Shown here: positions 34,636-47,088 of the stretch, piece after piece | How positions within the stretch are numbered: position 1 is the stretch's first letter | Layout: each line of letters begins with the position of its first letter | Assembly: GCF_018687715.1 (NCBI RefSeq) | Contig: NC_056764.1 | Coordinates: 16,417,501 to 16,481,500, forward strand | Source of the DNA: Carya illinoinensis | Lineage: Eukaryota; Streptophyta; Magnoliopsida; Fagales; Juglandaceae | Direction of reading: 5' to 3' | Length of the DNA stretch: 64,000 nt | Translations under genes and position numbers: made by a program | The notes under the pieces: model-generated | Database searches by the model: none | Told to the model about the DNA's origin: nothing | What the model saw: the letters and a program-made list of their open reading frames with translations, nothing else

Positions 34636-37600
34636 TGTAATACCCAAGTCTTGTTATGTAGGTCTTTACGTCATTTCATTTTTATTAATTTTTTAAATTA
34701 ATTGTTTTAAGATAAAGATTGTTTTTATTATCTTATTATTTTATTATTTTATTTTATGATGAGTGTGTTTTTATTTTTATGTGGGTTATTAAAATAAATT
34801 AAGTATATGATTTTTAAGGCCTTATAGTATTTTCTCTTAAGCCCTTAACGTTAATTTATTTATGAAATGGCCCCATTTGATTTCTACCATTGGATGTGGT
34901 AGGTGGAGTCAATATCTTCCTACAATTAATCATAGTCATCCATTTCCTTAAGCTTTCAATGCAAGCTTTGACCAAGTGACATAAATCCCTATCTTCTTGT
35001 TGAAACCGTAGGTCATCTTCCCAAACTTGTGAGACAAGCTTTGACCAAAAGGCAATTAAGTCTTTGCCTTTAAACCATCGGTCGACACCCAAGAAAGAAA
35101 GAAACTTCATCTTTCTCCAAGAAAGCCATAACCAACACCTCCTTCCTCTCTTTTTCTCCTCTTCAAGAAATCAAACTCCTCTCATTTTCTTCAAGTTTTG
35201 GACCTCCACTTTACCTCTTGAAAGAAGCTAAGAGCTTAAGATAAAAATCATATTTTAACTCATTTGATTTTAATGTGATTTTGGAAGCTAACTAAATTTT
35301 TTAGCTTATGTTTTGATGTTGTGGTTTCATATATACATATATATGCCCTATTTTGAGTGATTGCATACACATAGGGGCTGTATTGATGTTGTGATTTTGT
35401 ATATATATGTGCCCTGTTTTGTTTAGCCAAGTATGTACATGGGGCTATTTCAATGTTGTGTTTCGTATATACATATATATGCCCTATTTTGAGTGACCGA
35501 ATATGTATGGGCTATTTTATTGTGGTGACTTTCATATATATATATATATATGGACTATTTTGAGTAACCAAATATATAAGGAAATTGTGTTAGTGTTGTG
35601 CTTTTAGGTATATTTGAAATAAAAGCAGGTTTTTAACAAATTAACTTATTTAAAATCTTAAATGATTCTTAGAATAAATTTGGTATGAGTATTTGTGTAG
35701 AGAGTTTATTTTGAAAGTGGTGTTATGTTTTCTTCCTTAGGAGGCTAGAAGTGTTAGATTATTTTGGCTATATATAATCCTATAAACTTATTTTAAAAAT
35801 GGGTGTTAAATGATTTAATTATAAACTCTGATGTTAAGGATTTGAATTACTTAATGGGCTATTCTAGTTATTTTCTATGTTATGCTTAACTAAATAATAT
35901 GTGTTAACTAGGTTAATTATTTTCTTATATTATTATTGTAAAGGTTAGACGAGAAGTTAGTTAATTAAGATAACGTTAAAAGTAGAAAAGACGTTAGATT
36001 TTAATATCGTGGTTTTCTCTTTTAACGGGAAGGCTAAAGAAATATTGTATAAGCATTAACACGCTTATGTTATTTATTGGAATATGACTTATATTGACGA
36101 TTGGAAGTATTGAGGAGCATAGAGGTAAGTAGTTATGACCTTACTTCTTACACACAAAGCTCTCTTATGAAAGAATGTCTCTCTCTCTCTTCAAATGTTC
36201 TTGTAAAAAAATTGTAAATGTATGTACTATATACAAGCATTTCTTGGTAGCTCCTGTTAAGCACCCTATCAATTATAATTGTTTGTATGTGTATAAGGTA
36301 ATGCATGCACGTAGATGCTAAGTCATGAGATTTTTATGCATGCTCTTTCAAAGTATTAATGCCTTACTTATACATAGTATAACATGAAATGCTCTTTTCC
36401 AAAAATAAACGCATATGCATTGGACTAAAAAAAGATAATGAAAATGTTTGACTGTAAAGAAAGAAAAGAAATGAAAATAATGTTAAGATATGAAAATACG
36501 TAACTATATAAAAGATTATGTTTAAGCTCACTCTTTTAAATGATGTTTTTCCATGAATGAAATGTTAAATGAAAAGGACTAAAAAGTAAAGGACAAAATG
36601 AAATAAAGAAAGGACTGAAAGAGAATGAATGTTTTAATGTATGAAACTATGTAATGGTCATGACTAATAAATGAATTATAATACCAAAGGATTGGGCAGA
36701 TTGCAATGATGGGTAAGTAGTACTGGCGGTGCACCCAGTGCTGCACCCTGACGGAAAGAGATTCCTAACCCTCGGCCACGGGCAGAATTAGGTTCAAAAG
36801 ACCACTAACCCTAACACACGGGGCGTAATAGTATGTACCAGCCAAATGAAAGTGAAAGATGAAAGTAAAGGTATGCATGAAAGTATGATGTAAATGTATG
36901 CATAAAAGTATGATTTAAACATATGCATGAAAGTATGATGTAAATGTATGCATGAAAATATGATTTAAACTTATGCATGAAAGTATGATGTAAATGTATA
37001 CATGAAAGTATGATGTAAATGTATACATGAAAGTATGATTTAAATGTATGCATGAAAGCATGATTTAAATGTGTGCATGAAAGCATGACTAAACTCTTAA
37101 CAGTTTATGCATGAAAGTACTATCTAAATGTTATGCATAAAAGTACTGTTTAAATGTTATGCATGAAAGTACTGTTTAAATATTTATGTATGCATGTTTT
37201 CAAAAGAAAAGGAAGAGATGATTAGTACATTAATGGCATGGTGTAATGCTTACTGAGTATTAGACTCACTTTGTGTTTATATTTTTAATGTCCAGTTAAT
37301 TACAAAAAGGCTGGGGAACAGGGCATTACTGCAGAGGGTGAGGCAGACATTTAGTGTCTTCCCTGTTGATTCGACCTTATATGAATGATGGGTTATGTTG
37401 ACGAATGTTATGTTTTTATGTTGGGATGAGTCCCTTGTCGGGACGTTTTGTCAGATTTGACTTTAAACCTGGTATGGTGTAATCGTTATGGTAGGGTGAT
37501 GGAAACTCTTATACATTGACTTAGTGTCTTCCTATACATATGGTAGAGATGGAATCCCTTATTAACTAGAACAATTATATTTTTATGAACGTATGATAGA

Positions 37601-37808
37601 CTCTGGAAGTCTATTTATGGAGGAATGTTAAATAGAACGTCTATCAGGTGTTCCTTTTATTAAATTAGAAATTTAGAGTATACGTGTGTCATGTTCATGT
37701 TGATCACATATGACTAAAAAAAGAATGAGAAGACAAAGAAAGAAAAGAAAGAAAGAAAGACAGGTATGTAAGTAGCGATTCCACCCTTTCCAGGGCGGGG
37801 TTGTTACA
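34636..37808 (+). mobile_element. Solo LTR, family B (LTR-B1), in LINE-1
   Basis: 3173 bp starting TGTAATACCC and ending GGGGTTGTTACA, with gtttg before and atttg after (4 of 5 match) and LINE-1 sequence on both sides. No coding domains. Features: promoter-like or leader region at 34860-35250, AT-rich middle with tatata stretches (35330-35560), a G/C-rich block at 36715-36830 (gcggtgcacccagtgctg, ctcggccacggg), tandem repeats at 36862-37195. Long LTRs of this layout are typical of Ty3/gypsy chromoviruses, but the family cannot be proven without an internal region. The second copy, LTR-B2 (41176-58032, minus), matches it at both ends. Confidence 0.85.
36862..37195 (+). repeat. About 30-bp tandem repeats in LTR-B1
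   Basis: Roughly eleven units of atgcatgaaagtatgatgta with atttaaatgt-like spacing. The counterpart in LTR-B2 lies at 49790-50050 in reverse. They produce spurious histidine/phenylalanine-rich frames on the minus strand. Confidence 0.85.
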
Positions 37809-37813
37809 ATTTG

Positions 37814-38436
37814 TATAGGCCTATAGTTCTCTCATGTTCTTGCAACTTGTAAATCAGTAAGAATCTTCATTTTCCTTTCGATAGAACCTTGCTTATCCCT
37901 GAAAAAAGATTGCTTCCATTTCTTGAGTGCTTGATCAACTTTGCTTTGATTTTTGAATAGCAATTATCACCACTAGATCCCATTCTCCATGCCTCCTTAA
38001 TAGTATTAGAGCATCCTTCATGAATATGCCAAGTAGCTTCCTATCTAGATAGAAAGCTCCTTCTACTACTCTTCCTGTTACCAAATTCTGGGCTGGAAGA
38101 ATTCGCAGTCACTAAATGAAGTGGGCAGTGATCTAATTTGATAGTTGGTGACACTGAAACAAGGTACTGAAAAGTTGGTGCCATTTAGGATTTGTAACTA
38201 CCCGATCAAGTCTTTCCTTAGTAAATCCATCATCTGTTATGTTGTTAGACCATTGTGAAACTTGGACCCCCAGCTCTGACATCACTCAGACCACAGAACT
38301 CAAGGGCTTTTATGACGATCTCCATTGTTTATAAGGTCTTGGGGTTGCACCACATTTCTCATTTTGAAAAGTGATTTCATTAAAATCCTCAACACATAAC
38401 TAAGGGATTTCTCATTTTGGTTTTAAACCTTCCAAC
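37814..38436 (-). pseudogene. LINE-1 piece d: endonuclease domain
   Basis: Minus-strand pieces of the apurinic endonuclease-like domain: VIKALEFCGLSDVRAGGPSF (about 38260-38320), GFTKERLDRVVTNPKWHQLF (38150-38230, the conserved ERLDR motif) and a decayed L.SDH region near 38100. Downstream come SCHLKKWKQSFFR-like linker sequence and fragments matching plant LINE ORF2. Stops and frameshifts are frequent. The 5' part, including ORF1, is missing beyond about 38432, where the next LTR begins at a shared ataactaag. Confidence 0.8.
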
Positions 38437-41175
38437 ACATAACTAAGTACCAGAATTTTCATTAGTTTAATACAAAGCTGTTCAAAACATACATAATAAA
38501 ATATTACAAAACATAAATATTGTTTCAAACCAACTATAAAGCATAACTCCAACTTAGAACTCCAGCGGAGCCGCATCCTCGGGCTCAGCCTCCTCCTCTT
38601 CCTCGAACTCTGCACCAAAATCTACGAAACTAAAAATGGTGCCGCAAGTAAGTAAAATCCAAATACCACTAGATAAAAACATATAAAACTCAAACAATAT
38701 GCATGAAAGAAAAGCCAATGCACATGTCCCATAAAACCATATTTTTCCACGCACGCCAAAAACCCATTTGGCCCAAAAACATTACCATTAAAACCATTCC
38801 TTGCCATTATCCCAGATAATGGCCCAAAACAGAAATCACCATTTTCCCAAAAAATGGATCACATAGCCTCAAAACCAAACCTCGCCATTTTTCCAGAAAA
38901 TGGCTCGTAACCAAAACCATAAAACCGATCCAATCATGCATGCACCATGATCTCCCCTAGGGATCATCCGCACACTCTGACTCTGTGCCACACAACAGGT
39001 AACGTCTATGCGTGTGACACCTAAACGAGCGATGCCCAGTACTCGCGCCCAGCGCGTCCCTGGCCAGGCCATCCTCTAGTCTCCGCCACTCTAGGGACCA
39101 CAGAGTCGACACGACAGTGTTACCGTATCGTGCGATTCGGTTGTCGTCCTACGACAACCCTAGGATGTCACTCAGTATTATCCACTCCCGAGTGACCAGA
39201 GGAGCTCCACCGAGATAATGCCCCATCCCGGCTTGGGGTCGTCATACACACGCACCCGAAAATCCATTTAATGCAACAAAACATGATTTTCTCAATTACA
39301 TAAAAAGCACATGAATGCAATATGTAATGCACGCCTCAAGGCATAAATAACCAACTAATCACAAACAGCCAAACCAAGCAACCCCGTCCTCAATCCATTC
39401 GACCCCCCAACTCCTCTGACTCAGTCCGGAATCAACCAACCAACAGCAAATAATTTATTGTAAGAGAAAAATATATTTAAATCTAAAAGTAGAGTTTGAA
39501 AAATACTTACAGCGCTATACGGTATTTTTCAAAAGCTCGCGGCGTTGCAAACGGCGGAGGAAAAGCAACGTAACAGTGTATTTTACACTGTGGCTGTGGG
39601 TAATAAATTACCCACTTTCGAACAGGGACAAACCAAGACATGAAATTGATATAGAATGGCCTTGAGATGTTTATGAAGCTAAAGGAAGTGAGTTTTGGCT
39701 GTGGGTGGTGGTGGAAACGGCGATGGAGGAGCTTAAAGGGGCTGAACGGAGTTGAGCTCGTGGGAGCTGCTCCGGAAACGGATCGGGGCCGAAATTGGGT
39801 GCGTTAGGATGGCAAGAGGTAGATGAAAAAGTTGTGAAGAGATGGTGGCCGGAAGTGGAGCGAAGGCACCGGAAAAGCTCAAAAACCGTGTGGCTTGGAG
39901 GAGCTCGTGGCGGCTAATGATGGCTCGGATGGAGGTGAAACTTGGTGGGGATATTCACCGGTGGAAGGGGAAGAAAACTTGGTGGGTGGTGTAGGCCACG
40001 CCACCGGCGAGCGGTGATTCTGGCCTAAGAAAGCAACCGGCGACAGAAAGAGAAAGGAGGGCTAGTGCCATGACTTCCAGCCGTGCATGGCAGCTAACGG
40101 CTGCACGGATGGCTCTGAAAATTGGTGGGGATGATCACTGGTGGGAGGGGAAGATTTTGGTGAGGGTGGTGTACTGCACGGCGGCGGGACGGCTGTGGGT
40201 CAGGGCTGGTCAATGGGTGGCGACGGGAAGGGGAGAAAAGGAAGCAGTGCGCACACGGGGAAAAGAGAAAAAGAAGAAGAAAAAGAAAAAAAGAAGAAGG
40301 AAAGAAAAGGGAAAAGGAAAAAGGAAAAAGGGAAAAAGAAAAAAAAGAAGAGAAAAGAAATGAGGTCCAATCCTCACTCCAGAATCCAAAAACTGATCCG
40401 CCGAAAATGATTTTAAAAACATAAAACGACTAAAATAAAGCTGTGAAGAGATGGTGGCCGGAAGTGGAGCGAAGGCACCAGAAAAGCTCAAAAACCGTGT
40501 GGCTTGGAGGAGCTCGTGGCGGCTAATGATGGCTCGGATGGAGGTGAAACTTGGTGGGGATGTTCACCGGTGGAAGGGGAAGAAAACTTGGTGGGTGGTG
40601 TAGGCCACGCCGCCGGCGAGCGGTGATTCTGGCCTGAGAAAGCAACCGGCGACAGAAAGAGAAAGGAGGGCTAGTGCCATGACTTCCAGCCGTGCATGGC
40701 AGCTAACGGCTGCACGGATGGCTCTGAAAATTGGTGGGGATGATCACTGGTGGGAGGGGAAGATTTTGGTGAGGGTGGTGTACTGCACGGCGGCGGGACG
40801 GCTGTGGGTCAGGGCTGGTCAATGGGTGGCGACGGGAAGGGGAGAAAAGGAAGCAGTGCGCGCACGGGGAAAAGAGAAAAAGAAGAAGAAAAAGAAAAAA
40901 AGAAGAAGGAAAGAAAAGGGAAAAGGAAAAAGGAAAAAGGGAAAAAGAAAAAAAAGAAGAGAAAAGAAATGAGGTCCAATCCTCACTCCAGAATCCAAAA
41001 ACTGATCCGCCGAAAATGATTTTAAAAACATAAAACGACTAAAATAAATTAAACACAACATCAAATAAATTAAAAACCAATTAAAAATACAATAATTTAA
41101 AATAAAAGAACTAATATATTAATTAAATTAAAAACAACCCTTCAGTGAAAATACACGTAAAAGCGAGTCATCACA
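38437..41175 (-). mobile_element. Family-A LTR (copy A6), end-truncated, with internal duplication
   Basis: Antisense LTR. Its right end is intact (agtcatcaca at 41175). Its left end lacks roughly the last 230 bases seen in other copies: it starts within ataactaagtaccag. It has the acidic mini-frame (38554-38620, here open for 66 codons from an ATG at 38754), palindromes (38810-38900), the gagctccaccgag block (39200-39215) and a purine tract present twice because of a 609-bp tandem duplication. Its right end directly abuts LTR-B2. Confidence 0.85.
39831..41048 (-). repeat. 609-bp tandem duplication within LTR A6
   Basis: 39831-40439 is repeated at 40440-41048. I count only about five differences by eye (for example gcaccgg/gcaccag, gatattcacc/gatgttcacc, cctaag/cctgag, cacacgg/cgcacgg), so the duplication is much younger than the LTR family. 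The join falls at aaataaa|gctgtgaagag. No other LTR copy has it. Confidence 0.93.
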
Positions 41176-41929
41176 ACCCCGCCCTGGGAAGGGTGGAATC
41201 GCTACGTACATAATTGTCCTTCTTTCTTTCTTTTCTTTCTCTCTTTTCTTATTTTTTTTCTAGTAATATGCGATCAGCATGAACATGACACACGTATGCT
41301 CTAAATTTTTAATTTAATAAAGGGAACACCTGATAGACATTCTATTCAAACATTGAACCATAAGAGGCTCTCAAAGTCCATCATACGTTCATAAAAGCAT
41401 TACTATTCTAGTTAGGAAAGGACTCCATCTCTATCATCCATATAAGAAGGCACTAAGTCAATTGTTGAACCCAAACTTTCAAGTTTTATGTAATTATATA
41501 TCTACACATGGATTTTGATGATAACAAATGAATTCAAAGAATAAAGGAGTCTCAAACTCAAGTTGTCTACACAATGGAGTCAAGCACATAAAGGAAACAA
41601 GCATGAGCAAGAAGGGAAAAAGTTCACATTAAAGTCATAGAGTAATGTTGTAAATCTCTTAAAAATTCGAAATTAAGATTAAGGCTCAAAATTAATATTT
41701 TATCATAAAGCATTAAAATACATTTTCCACATGTGCATGAATATTTTGAAAATTAAATTTGAAAATTTTGAAAGATGATTGATTTTCATCTTTCACATGT
41801 GCATTATATGATTAAAGGTTTGAACTTTTAAAATATTAAAGATGATTGGTTGTCATCTTTCACATGTGCATGTTTTATTTGAATATTTTCAAAAGTGATT
41901 GATATTTTTTTTTACTTATGCAAAAGGTA

Positions 41930-42240
41930 GATGATTTTTTTTGAAAATTTTGAAAAGTAAAGTGTGCTCCTTTTGTCATATGCAAAAAGTAAAAAGATTA
42001 GGTTTGAAATATTTAAAAAGTAAAGTGTGCTCATTTTGTCATATGCAAAAAGTAAAAAGATTGGGTTTGAATTTTTTGAATTTTTTGAAAAGTAAAGTGT
42101 GCTCCTTTTATCATATGCCAAAAGTAAAAGATTAAGTTTGAAATTTTTGAAAAATGAATGATGTTGTCTTTGACAATTAAAAAAGAAGAACATTTTATTT
42201 GAATTTTTTGAAAAAATGAATGATGTTGTCTTTGACATGT
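41930..42240 (+). repeat. Tandem repeat of about 63-72 bp in the copia LTR
   Basis: Three to four units of gaaaagtaaagtgtgctcct, tttgtcatatgcaaaaagta, aaaagattaggtttgaaat. The 3' LTR has them at 48530-48790 with one unit of different length. Degenerate related units (tgattgtcatctttcacatg) precede them. Such upstream repeats in LTRs often act as enhancers, but nothing here shows that. Confidence 0.85.
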
Positions 42241-42277
42241 GAATCTTTTTAAATTTGAATATGAAGTCTCATATGCC

Positions 42278-42285
42278 TATAAATA
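42278..42285 (+). promoter_or_regulatory. TATA box of the copia LTR
   Basis: tataaata within atgcctataaatagatc; the same sequence occurs in the 3' LTR at 48863-48870. Transcription would start about 30 bp downstream, near tcttcacatttac. Confidence 0.75.
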
Positions 42286-42877
42286 GATCATTTGAGTTCT
42301 TCACATTTACAATACTAAGAGCATACAACATTCATTCAAAGCTTTCATTCTCTCTTCTCTAAGCATCGAGCCTTAATCTTTGTTCATTTTGAGAGAAATA
42401 TAGTTTGTGCTGTATTGTTCTTATTTCACTCATTGAGGAGTGTTTTCTGATAACCTACCCACTATCAACTCTTGTATAAGTAAAAATGTGTGTATATCCC
42501 TTGTGCGTGTAGAAAGTGTTCTACACAAGGAATAGTTGAATCACCACGTGTAAGGTGATTGCAAGTGTAGAGGGTGTTCTACACGGATCCTTTGTAGCGG
42601 TGTTATTCAAAAGTGTAATAGGTTTCTATCTCTACCTGTATGAGGTTGAATAGTAAATTTGGAGATCCTCAAGGGGTAGGTTGAGGCGAGGACGTAAGCA
42701 GTGGAGCCGAATCTCGTTAACATACTGAGTTTGCTTCTCTCTTACCCTTACTCTTTATATTTATTGATATTTCGTATTTTGTTTATATTTTATATTGTAT
42801 ATTTGATTTATAATTGTTATTTTTTTAAATACAACTCAATTCACTCCCCCTCTTGTGTTAGTCATCTGGGCAACAAT

Positions 42878-42889
42878 TGGTATCAGAGC
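42878..42889 (+). promoter_or_regulatory. Copia primer binding site
   Basis: tggtatcagagc two bases after the 5' LTR: the perfect plant tRNA-Met type site. Confidence 0.93.
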
Positions 42890-42919
42890 TAAGAGCTCTA
42901 TCTTTTGAATTAATATCTT

Positions 42920-43850
42920 ATGGCTAACATTGCAGCTTCATTTGGTGAAGGTCAATCTAGCAGTCGGCCTCCACTCTTTTGTGGAGACAATTACTCATTC
43001 TGGAAAGTTAGAATGAGAATATTCCTTCAGGCTCAAGGTCGTGAAATCTGGAAATACATTGTAAATAGACTTTATATTCCAACAAAAGTGGTTGATGGAG
43101 TAAAGGTCAAAAAGAAAGAAGAAGAGTTTGATCGTAAAGACAATAGACTTTATACTTTGAATTTAACTGCTATGAATTTATTATTTAATGCTCTCAATGA
43201 AAATGAGTTTAATAGAATAATGATTTGCATTACGGCAAAAGAAATTTGGAATAACTTGGAAGTTATTTATGAAGGAACTTCGCAAGTCAAGGAAATCAAA
43301 AATTTATATTCTTACTCATGAATATGAAATGTTTAAGATGAATGATGATGAATCTATTTCTAGTATGCACACTCATTTTACTAACATCATAAACAGCTTG
43401 ACAGCTCTTGGCAAAGTTTATTCCAAGGTGGAAATAGTAAGAAAAATTCTCAACTCTCTACCAAAATACATTGAATCAAAAGTGACAGCGATTCTTGAAG
43501 CTAAAGACCTCAAGAAGCTCGAAGTGAATGAACTCATCGGGTCACTTATCACCCATGAGTACACATTGAAAAGAGGAGAAGAAAAAGGAAAGCAAAAGAA
43601 GAGCTTGGCACTTAAAGTTGTTCCTCATGAAAGTGAAAGTGATAAAGATGAGGAAAACGACGACAAAGATGAAGAAGAATTCAGAGGTTCTTAAAGAAAA
43701 ATAAAACTCCTCCGAAGAAATCTTTCAAAAAGTTTTCCGCAAAAGATTCAGGTAAAAATAATACTTTAATTTGTCATAAATGCAATAAGCCTGGTCATAT
43801 CAAGCCAGATTGTCCTCTGCTAAAGAAAGATCGAAACAAGGGCAAGAAAG
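42920..43850 (+). pseudogene. Copia gag, frameshifted
   Basis: ATG 42920 (MANIAASFGEG) starts the frame. Domains: PPLFCGDNYSFWKVRMRIFL and GREIWKYIV (N-terminal gag), then NALNENEFNRIM and TAKEIWNNLEVIYEGTSQVK (UBN2/gag family). At about 43300 a frameshift moves the text to the frame of 43269-43694 (HEYEMFKMNDDESI, LGKVYSKVEIVRKILNSLP). An acidic/lysine stretch ends in a stop after 43694; in another frame the CCHC knuckle CHKCNKPGHIKPDC follows at about 43773-43815. Gag forms the particle and binds RNA. Confidence 0.88.
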
Positions 43851-46800
43851 CAATGAAAGCTACATGGGATGATGATTCAAGTAGCTCAAATAGTGAAGCA
43901 AGCAATGGAGAATCAGCAAATCTTTGTCTTATGGCTAAAGATGTATGCATGAAGTTCTCCACAAACAAAAACAAATGGTTTTTAGATAGTGGATGTTCAA
44001 GACACATGACTGGAGACAAGACTAAGTTCTTTGATCTTAGATCTAAAGAAGAAGGACACGTGACATTTGGAGACAACTCGAAAGGGAAGATCGTGGGAAT
44101 AGGTAAAATTGGTAATGAATCTTCTCTCATAATTGAAGATGTTCTTCTTGTTGAAGTCTAAAACATAATCTTTTGAGTATAAGTCAATTATGTGATAAAG
44201 GATTTACAGTTACTTTCAAAATGGATAAGTGTATTATTTTCAATGATCATGATTGTAATATTTGTTTTATTGCTTTTAAAAGAAACAATGTTTATACAAT
44301 CGATTTCGAAGAAATTACCTCACAATATGCTATTAGTTTTTCAGATCAAAATGGAACTAGTTGGCTATGGCATAGAAGACTAGGTTATGCCAACATGGAA
44401 CTTATTTCCAAACTTTCAAAAAATGATCTTGTGAGAGGTTTACCAAAAACAAATTTTCTTAAAGACAAAATTTGTGATGCATGTCAATTTGGTAAACAAA
44501 CAAAAATTTCTTTTAAAACCAAGAAACATATTTCCACTACTAGATCATTACAACTGATACACATGGATCTTTTTGGACCAAATAGAGTTGCAAGTTTAAG
44601 AGGAAAATATTATGCATTTGTTATTGTTGATGATTTCTCTAGATATACTTGGGTCATCTTTCTTACTCATAAAGATGAGGCACATAATGCTTTTACCAAG
44701 TTATGCAAGAGAATTCAAAATGAAAAGGGTTATACTATTTCAAGTATCCGAAGTGATAGGGGAAAAAAGTTTGTTAATAAAAATATTGAAACATTTTGTG
44801 AAGAAAATGATTTTGTGCATAATTTTTCTGCTCTTCGAACTCCTCAATAAAATGGGGTAGTAGAGAGGAAAAATGGATCTCTTCAAGAGATGGCAAGAAC
44901 AATGTTCAATGAGAACAACTTGCCTAGTTATTTTTTGGCCGAAGCGGTAAGTACTGCATGTTATGTTATAAATAGAGTTATGCTAAGGTCTAAGTTAGAT
45001 AAAACCCTCTATGAGCTTAGGAATGAGAAAAAGCCCAACATTAGTTACTTTTATGTATTTGGATGCAAATGTTTTATTTTAAATGATAGGGATAATTTAG
45101 ACAAATTTGATGCAAAATCTGATGAATGTATCTTTCTCGGGTATTCTACTAATAATAAAGCTTATAGAGTATTCAATAAAAAGACTTTTACTATACAAGA
45201 ATCTATGCATGTAGTATTTGATGAATCTAATTCTTTCTCTACTCACCAAGAAATCTATTGATGAAAAAACAGGAGGTATAAATAACACGGAAAGTCTCAA
45301 TCCCAACAAAGAGAACACAATAGAGGAAGCTCAACATGGAACCATCAGGAAAGATCATCAAAATTTAATACAAGATGCAACCAAACAGTGAAAATTTGTG
45401 AAAGATCATCCAGCAGAACAAATTTTGGGATAACCTTCATGAGGTGTAAGTACTCAATCATCTCTTAGAAATATTTGCAATCATACTGCTTTTCTATCTC
45501 AGATTGAACCCAAAAATATTGATAAAGCACTTCTTGATGAATCTGGATTCTAGCTATACAAGAAGAGTTGAATCAATTTGAAAGAAATGATGTTTGGATA
45601 CTTATTCCTAGACCCAAAAATCATACTATTATTATAACAAAATAGGTTTTTAGAATCAAGAAAGATGAGTATGAAATCATTACTAGAAATAAGGCTCGAC
45701 TTGTAGCCCAAGGTTTCAATCAAGAAGAATGAATTGATAATGATGAGACATATGCACCAATCGCAAGATTAGAAACTATTCGAATGCTACTTGCATATGC
45801 TTGTTATAAAGATTTCAAACTTTTTCAAATGGATGTTAAAAGTACTTTCTTAAATGGTTTTATAAATGAAGAGGTATATATTGAGCAACCTCCAAGTTTT
45901 GAAAATCATATTTTCCCAAATCATGTTTTTAAACTCTCAAAAGCACTATATGGACTCAAACAAGCTCCTAGAGCTTGGTATGAGAGACTCAGTGGTTTCT
46001 TGATTGAAAAAGATTTTTCAAGAGGAAAAATCGACACAACTCTTTTCATTAAATATGAAAATGATGATATTCTTTTGATTCAGATTTATATTGATGATAT
46101 AATATTTGGTGCTACTAATGAAAATATATGCCAAGTTTTTGCTAAGACTATACAGGAAGAATTTGAAATGAGCATAATGGGAGAACTTACATTCTTTCTC
46201 GGATTGCAAATTAAGCAAGTAAAAAGTAGGACATTCATCAATCAATCAAAATATATTAAGGAATTACTGAAGAAGTTTAGGATAGAAGATGCTAAGTAAA
46301 TTGGAACACCAATGAGCCCATCAACTAAACTTGATAAAGATGAAACCGGTAAGCCAGTTGACTCGAAGGTATATCGAGATATGATTGGTAGCTTATTATA
46401 TTTGACAACTAGTAGACCAGATATTATGTTTAGTGTATATTTGTGTGCATGCTTTCAATCATCTCCAAAAGAATCACATTTAATTGCAATTAAGCGCATT
46501 CTTAGATATCTTAGTGGTACAATTAACCTAGAGTTATGGTACCCTAAGTACACATCTTTCGATCTAATCAGCTACACAGATGTTGATTATGCTGGTTGTA
46601 AAATAGATCGAAAAAGTACTAGTAGAGCATGCCATTGCTTAGGTCATGCACTAGTTTCCTAGTTTAGTAAAAAATAAAATTCTGTTACACTATCTACTGC
46701 TGAGGCAGAATATGTTGCTGCGGGTAGTTGTTGTGCTCAAGTTCTTTACATGAAGCAACAACTTGAAGATTTTAAACTCATGTATAATCACATTCCAATC

Positions 46801-47040
46801 AAATGTGATAATACAAGTGTTATAAATCTTTCAAAGAACCCGATACAACATTCTAGAACTAAACATATTGAAATAAGATATCATTTTCTTCGAGATCATG
46901 TGCAGAAAGGCGATATAGTACTAGAGTTCACAAACACACACGATTAGTTAGCAGATATTTTTACAAAACCTTTACCAGAAGATAGATTATGTATGATTAG
47001 AAGAGAAATAGGTATGATGCATGTTATGAATATCTCTTAA
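43851..47040 (+). pseudogene. Copia pol: protease, integrase, RT, RNase H
   Basis: Protease: WFLDSGCSRHMTGDKTKF (43978-44030). Integrase: LWHRRLGYANMELISKL, the zinc pair ICDACQFGKQ, HMDLFGP (first Asp), IRSDRGKKFVN (second Asp) and VVERKN (Glu), with CAA mutated to TAA just before it (44848-44850). RT: ARLVAQGFNQE near 45700, QMDVKSTFLNGFINEEVYIE, ALYGLKQAPRAWYERL and the catalytic YIDDIIFG (about 46090). RNase H: DVDYAGCKIDRKSTS, STAEAEYVAAGSCCAQ and KNPIQHSRTKHIEIRYHFLRD. Stops also at 45261, 46297-46299, 46660-46676 and 46945-46947, and a decayed gap at 45262-45780. It is inactive. Confidence 0.92.
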
Positions 47041-47088
47041 AAGATAGACCAAAGTCAATAAAAATAGAGAAAGATTTTTTAAATACTT

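Larger units (their letters stand above)
41463..42875 (+). mobile_element. Copia 5' LTR
   Basis: 1413 bp. It begins TGTTGAACCC and ends CTGGGCAACA. It contains a tandem repeat (41930-42135), a TATA box (42278-42285) and, after it, a typical transcribed R/U5 part with tctacacaaggaatagttg. The 61-69 codon frames within it are translations of the repeats. Confidence 0.93.

Noticed and set aside
34856..35110. 84-codon minus-strand frame
   Set aside because: Antisense to the leader region of LTR-B1; the equivalent stretch of LTR-B2 does not keep it as a clear frame.
36811..37086. 91-codon minus-strand frame with HTFMHTF-like repeats
   Set aside because: It is a translation of the 30-bp tandem repeat of LTR-B1; the counterpart at 49959-50147 is the same artefact.
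36862..37195. Regularly spaced repeats that might suggest a CRISPR array
   Set aside because: Units are contiguous imperfect tandem repeats within an LTR of a plant genome, without unique spacers or cas genes.
41912..42238. 108-codon minus-strand frame with FAYDKRSTLYFSK repeats
   Set aside because: It is a translation of the tandem repeat in the copia LTR; the 3' LTR gives a similar frame at 48398-48706. An LTR-encoded repeat protein is possible but unsupported.
42878..42889. tRNA-like text tggtatcagagc (also 25913 and 61044)
   Set aside because: These are retrotransposon primer binding sites, complementary to a tRNA end; no tRNA cloverleaf surrounds them.
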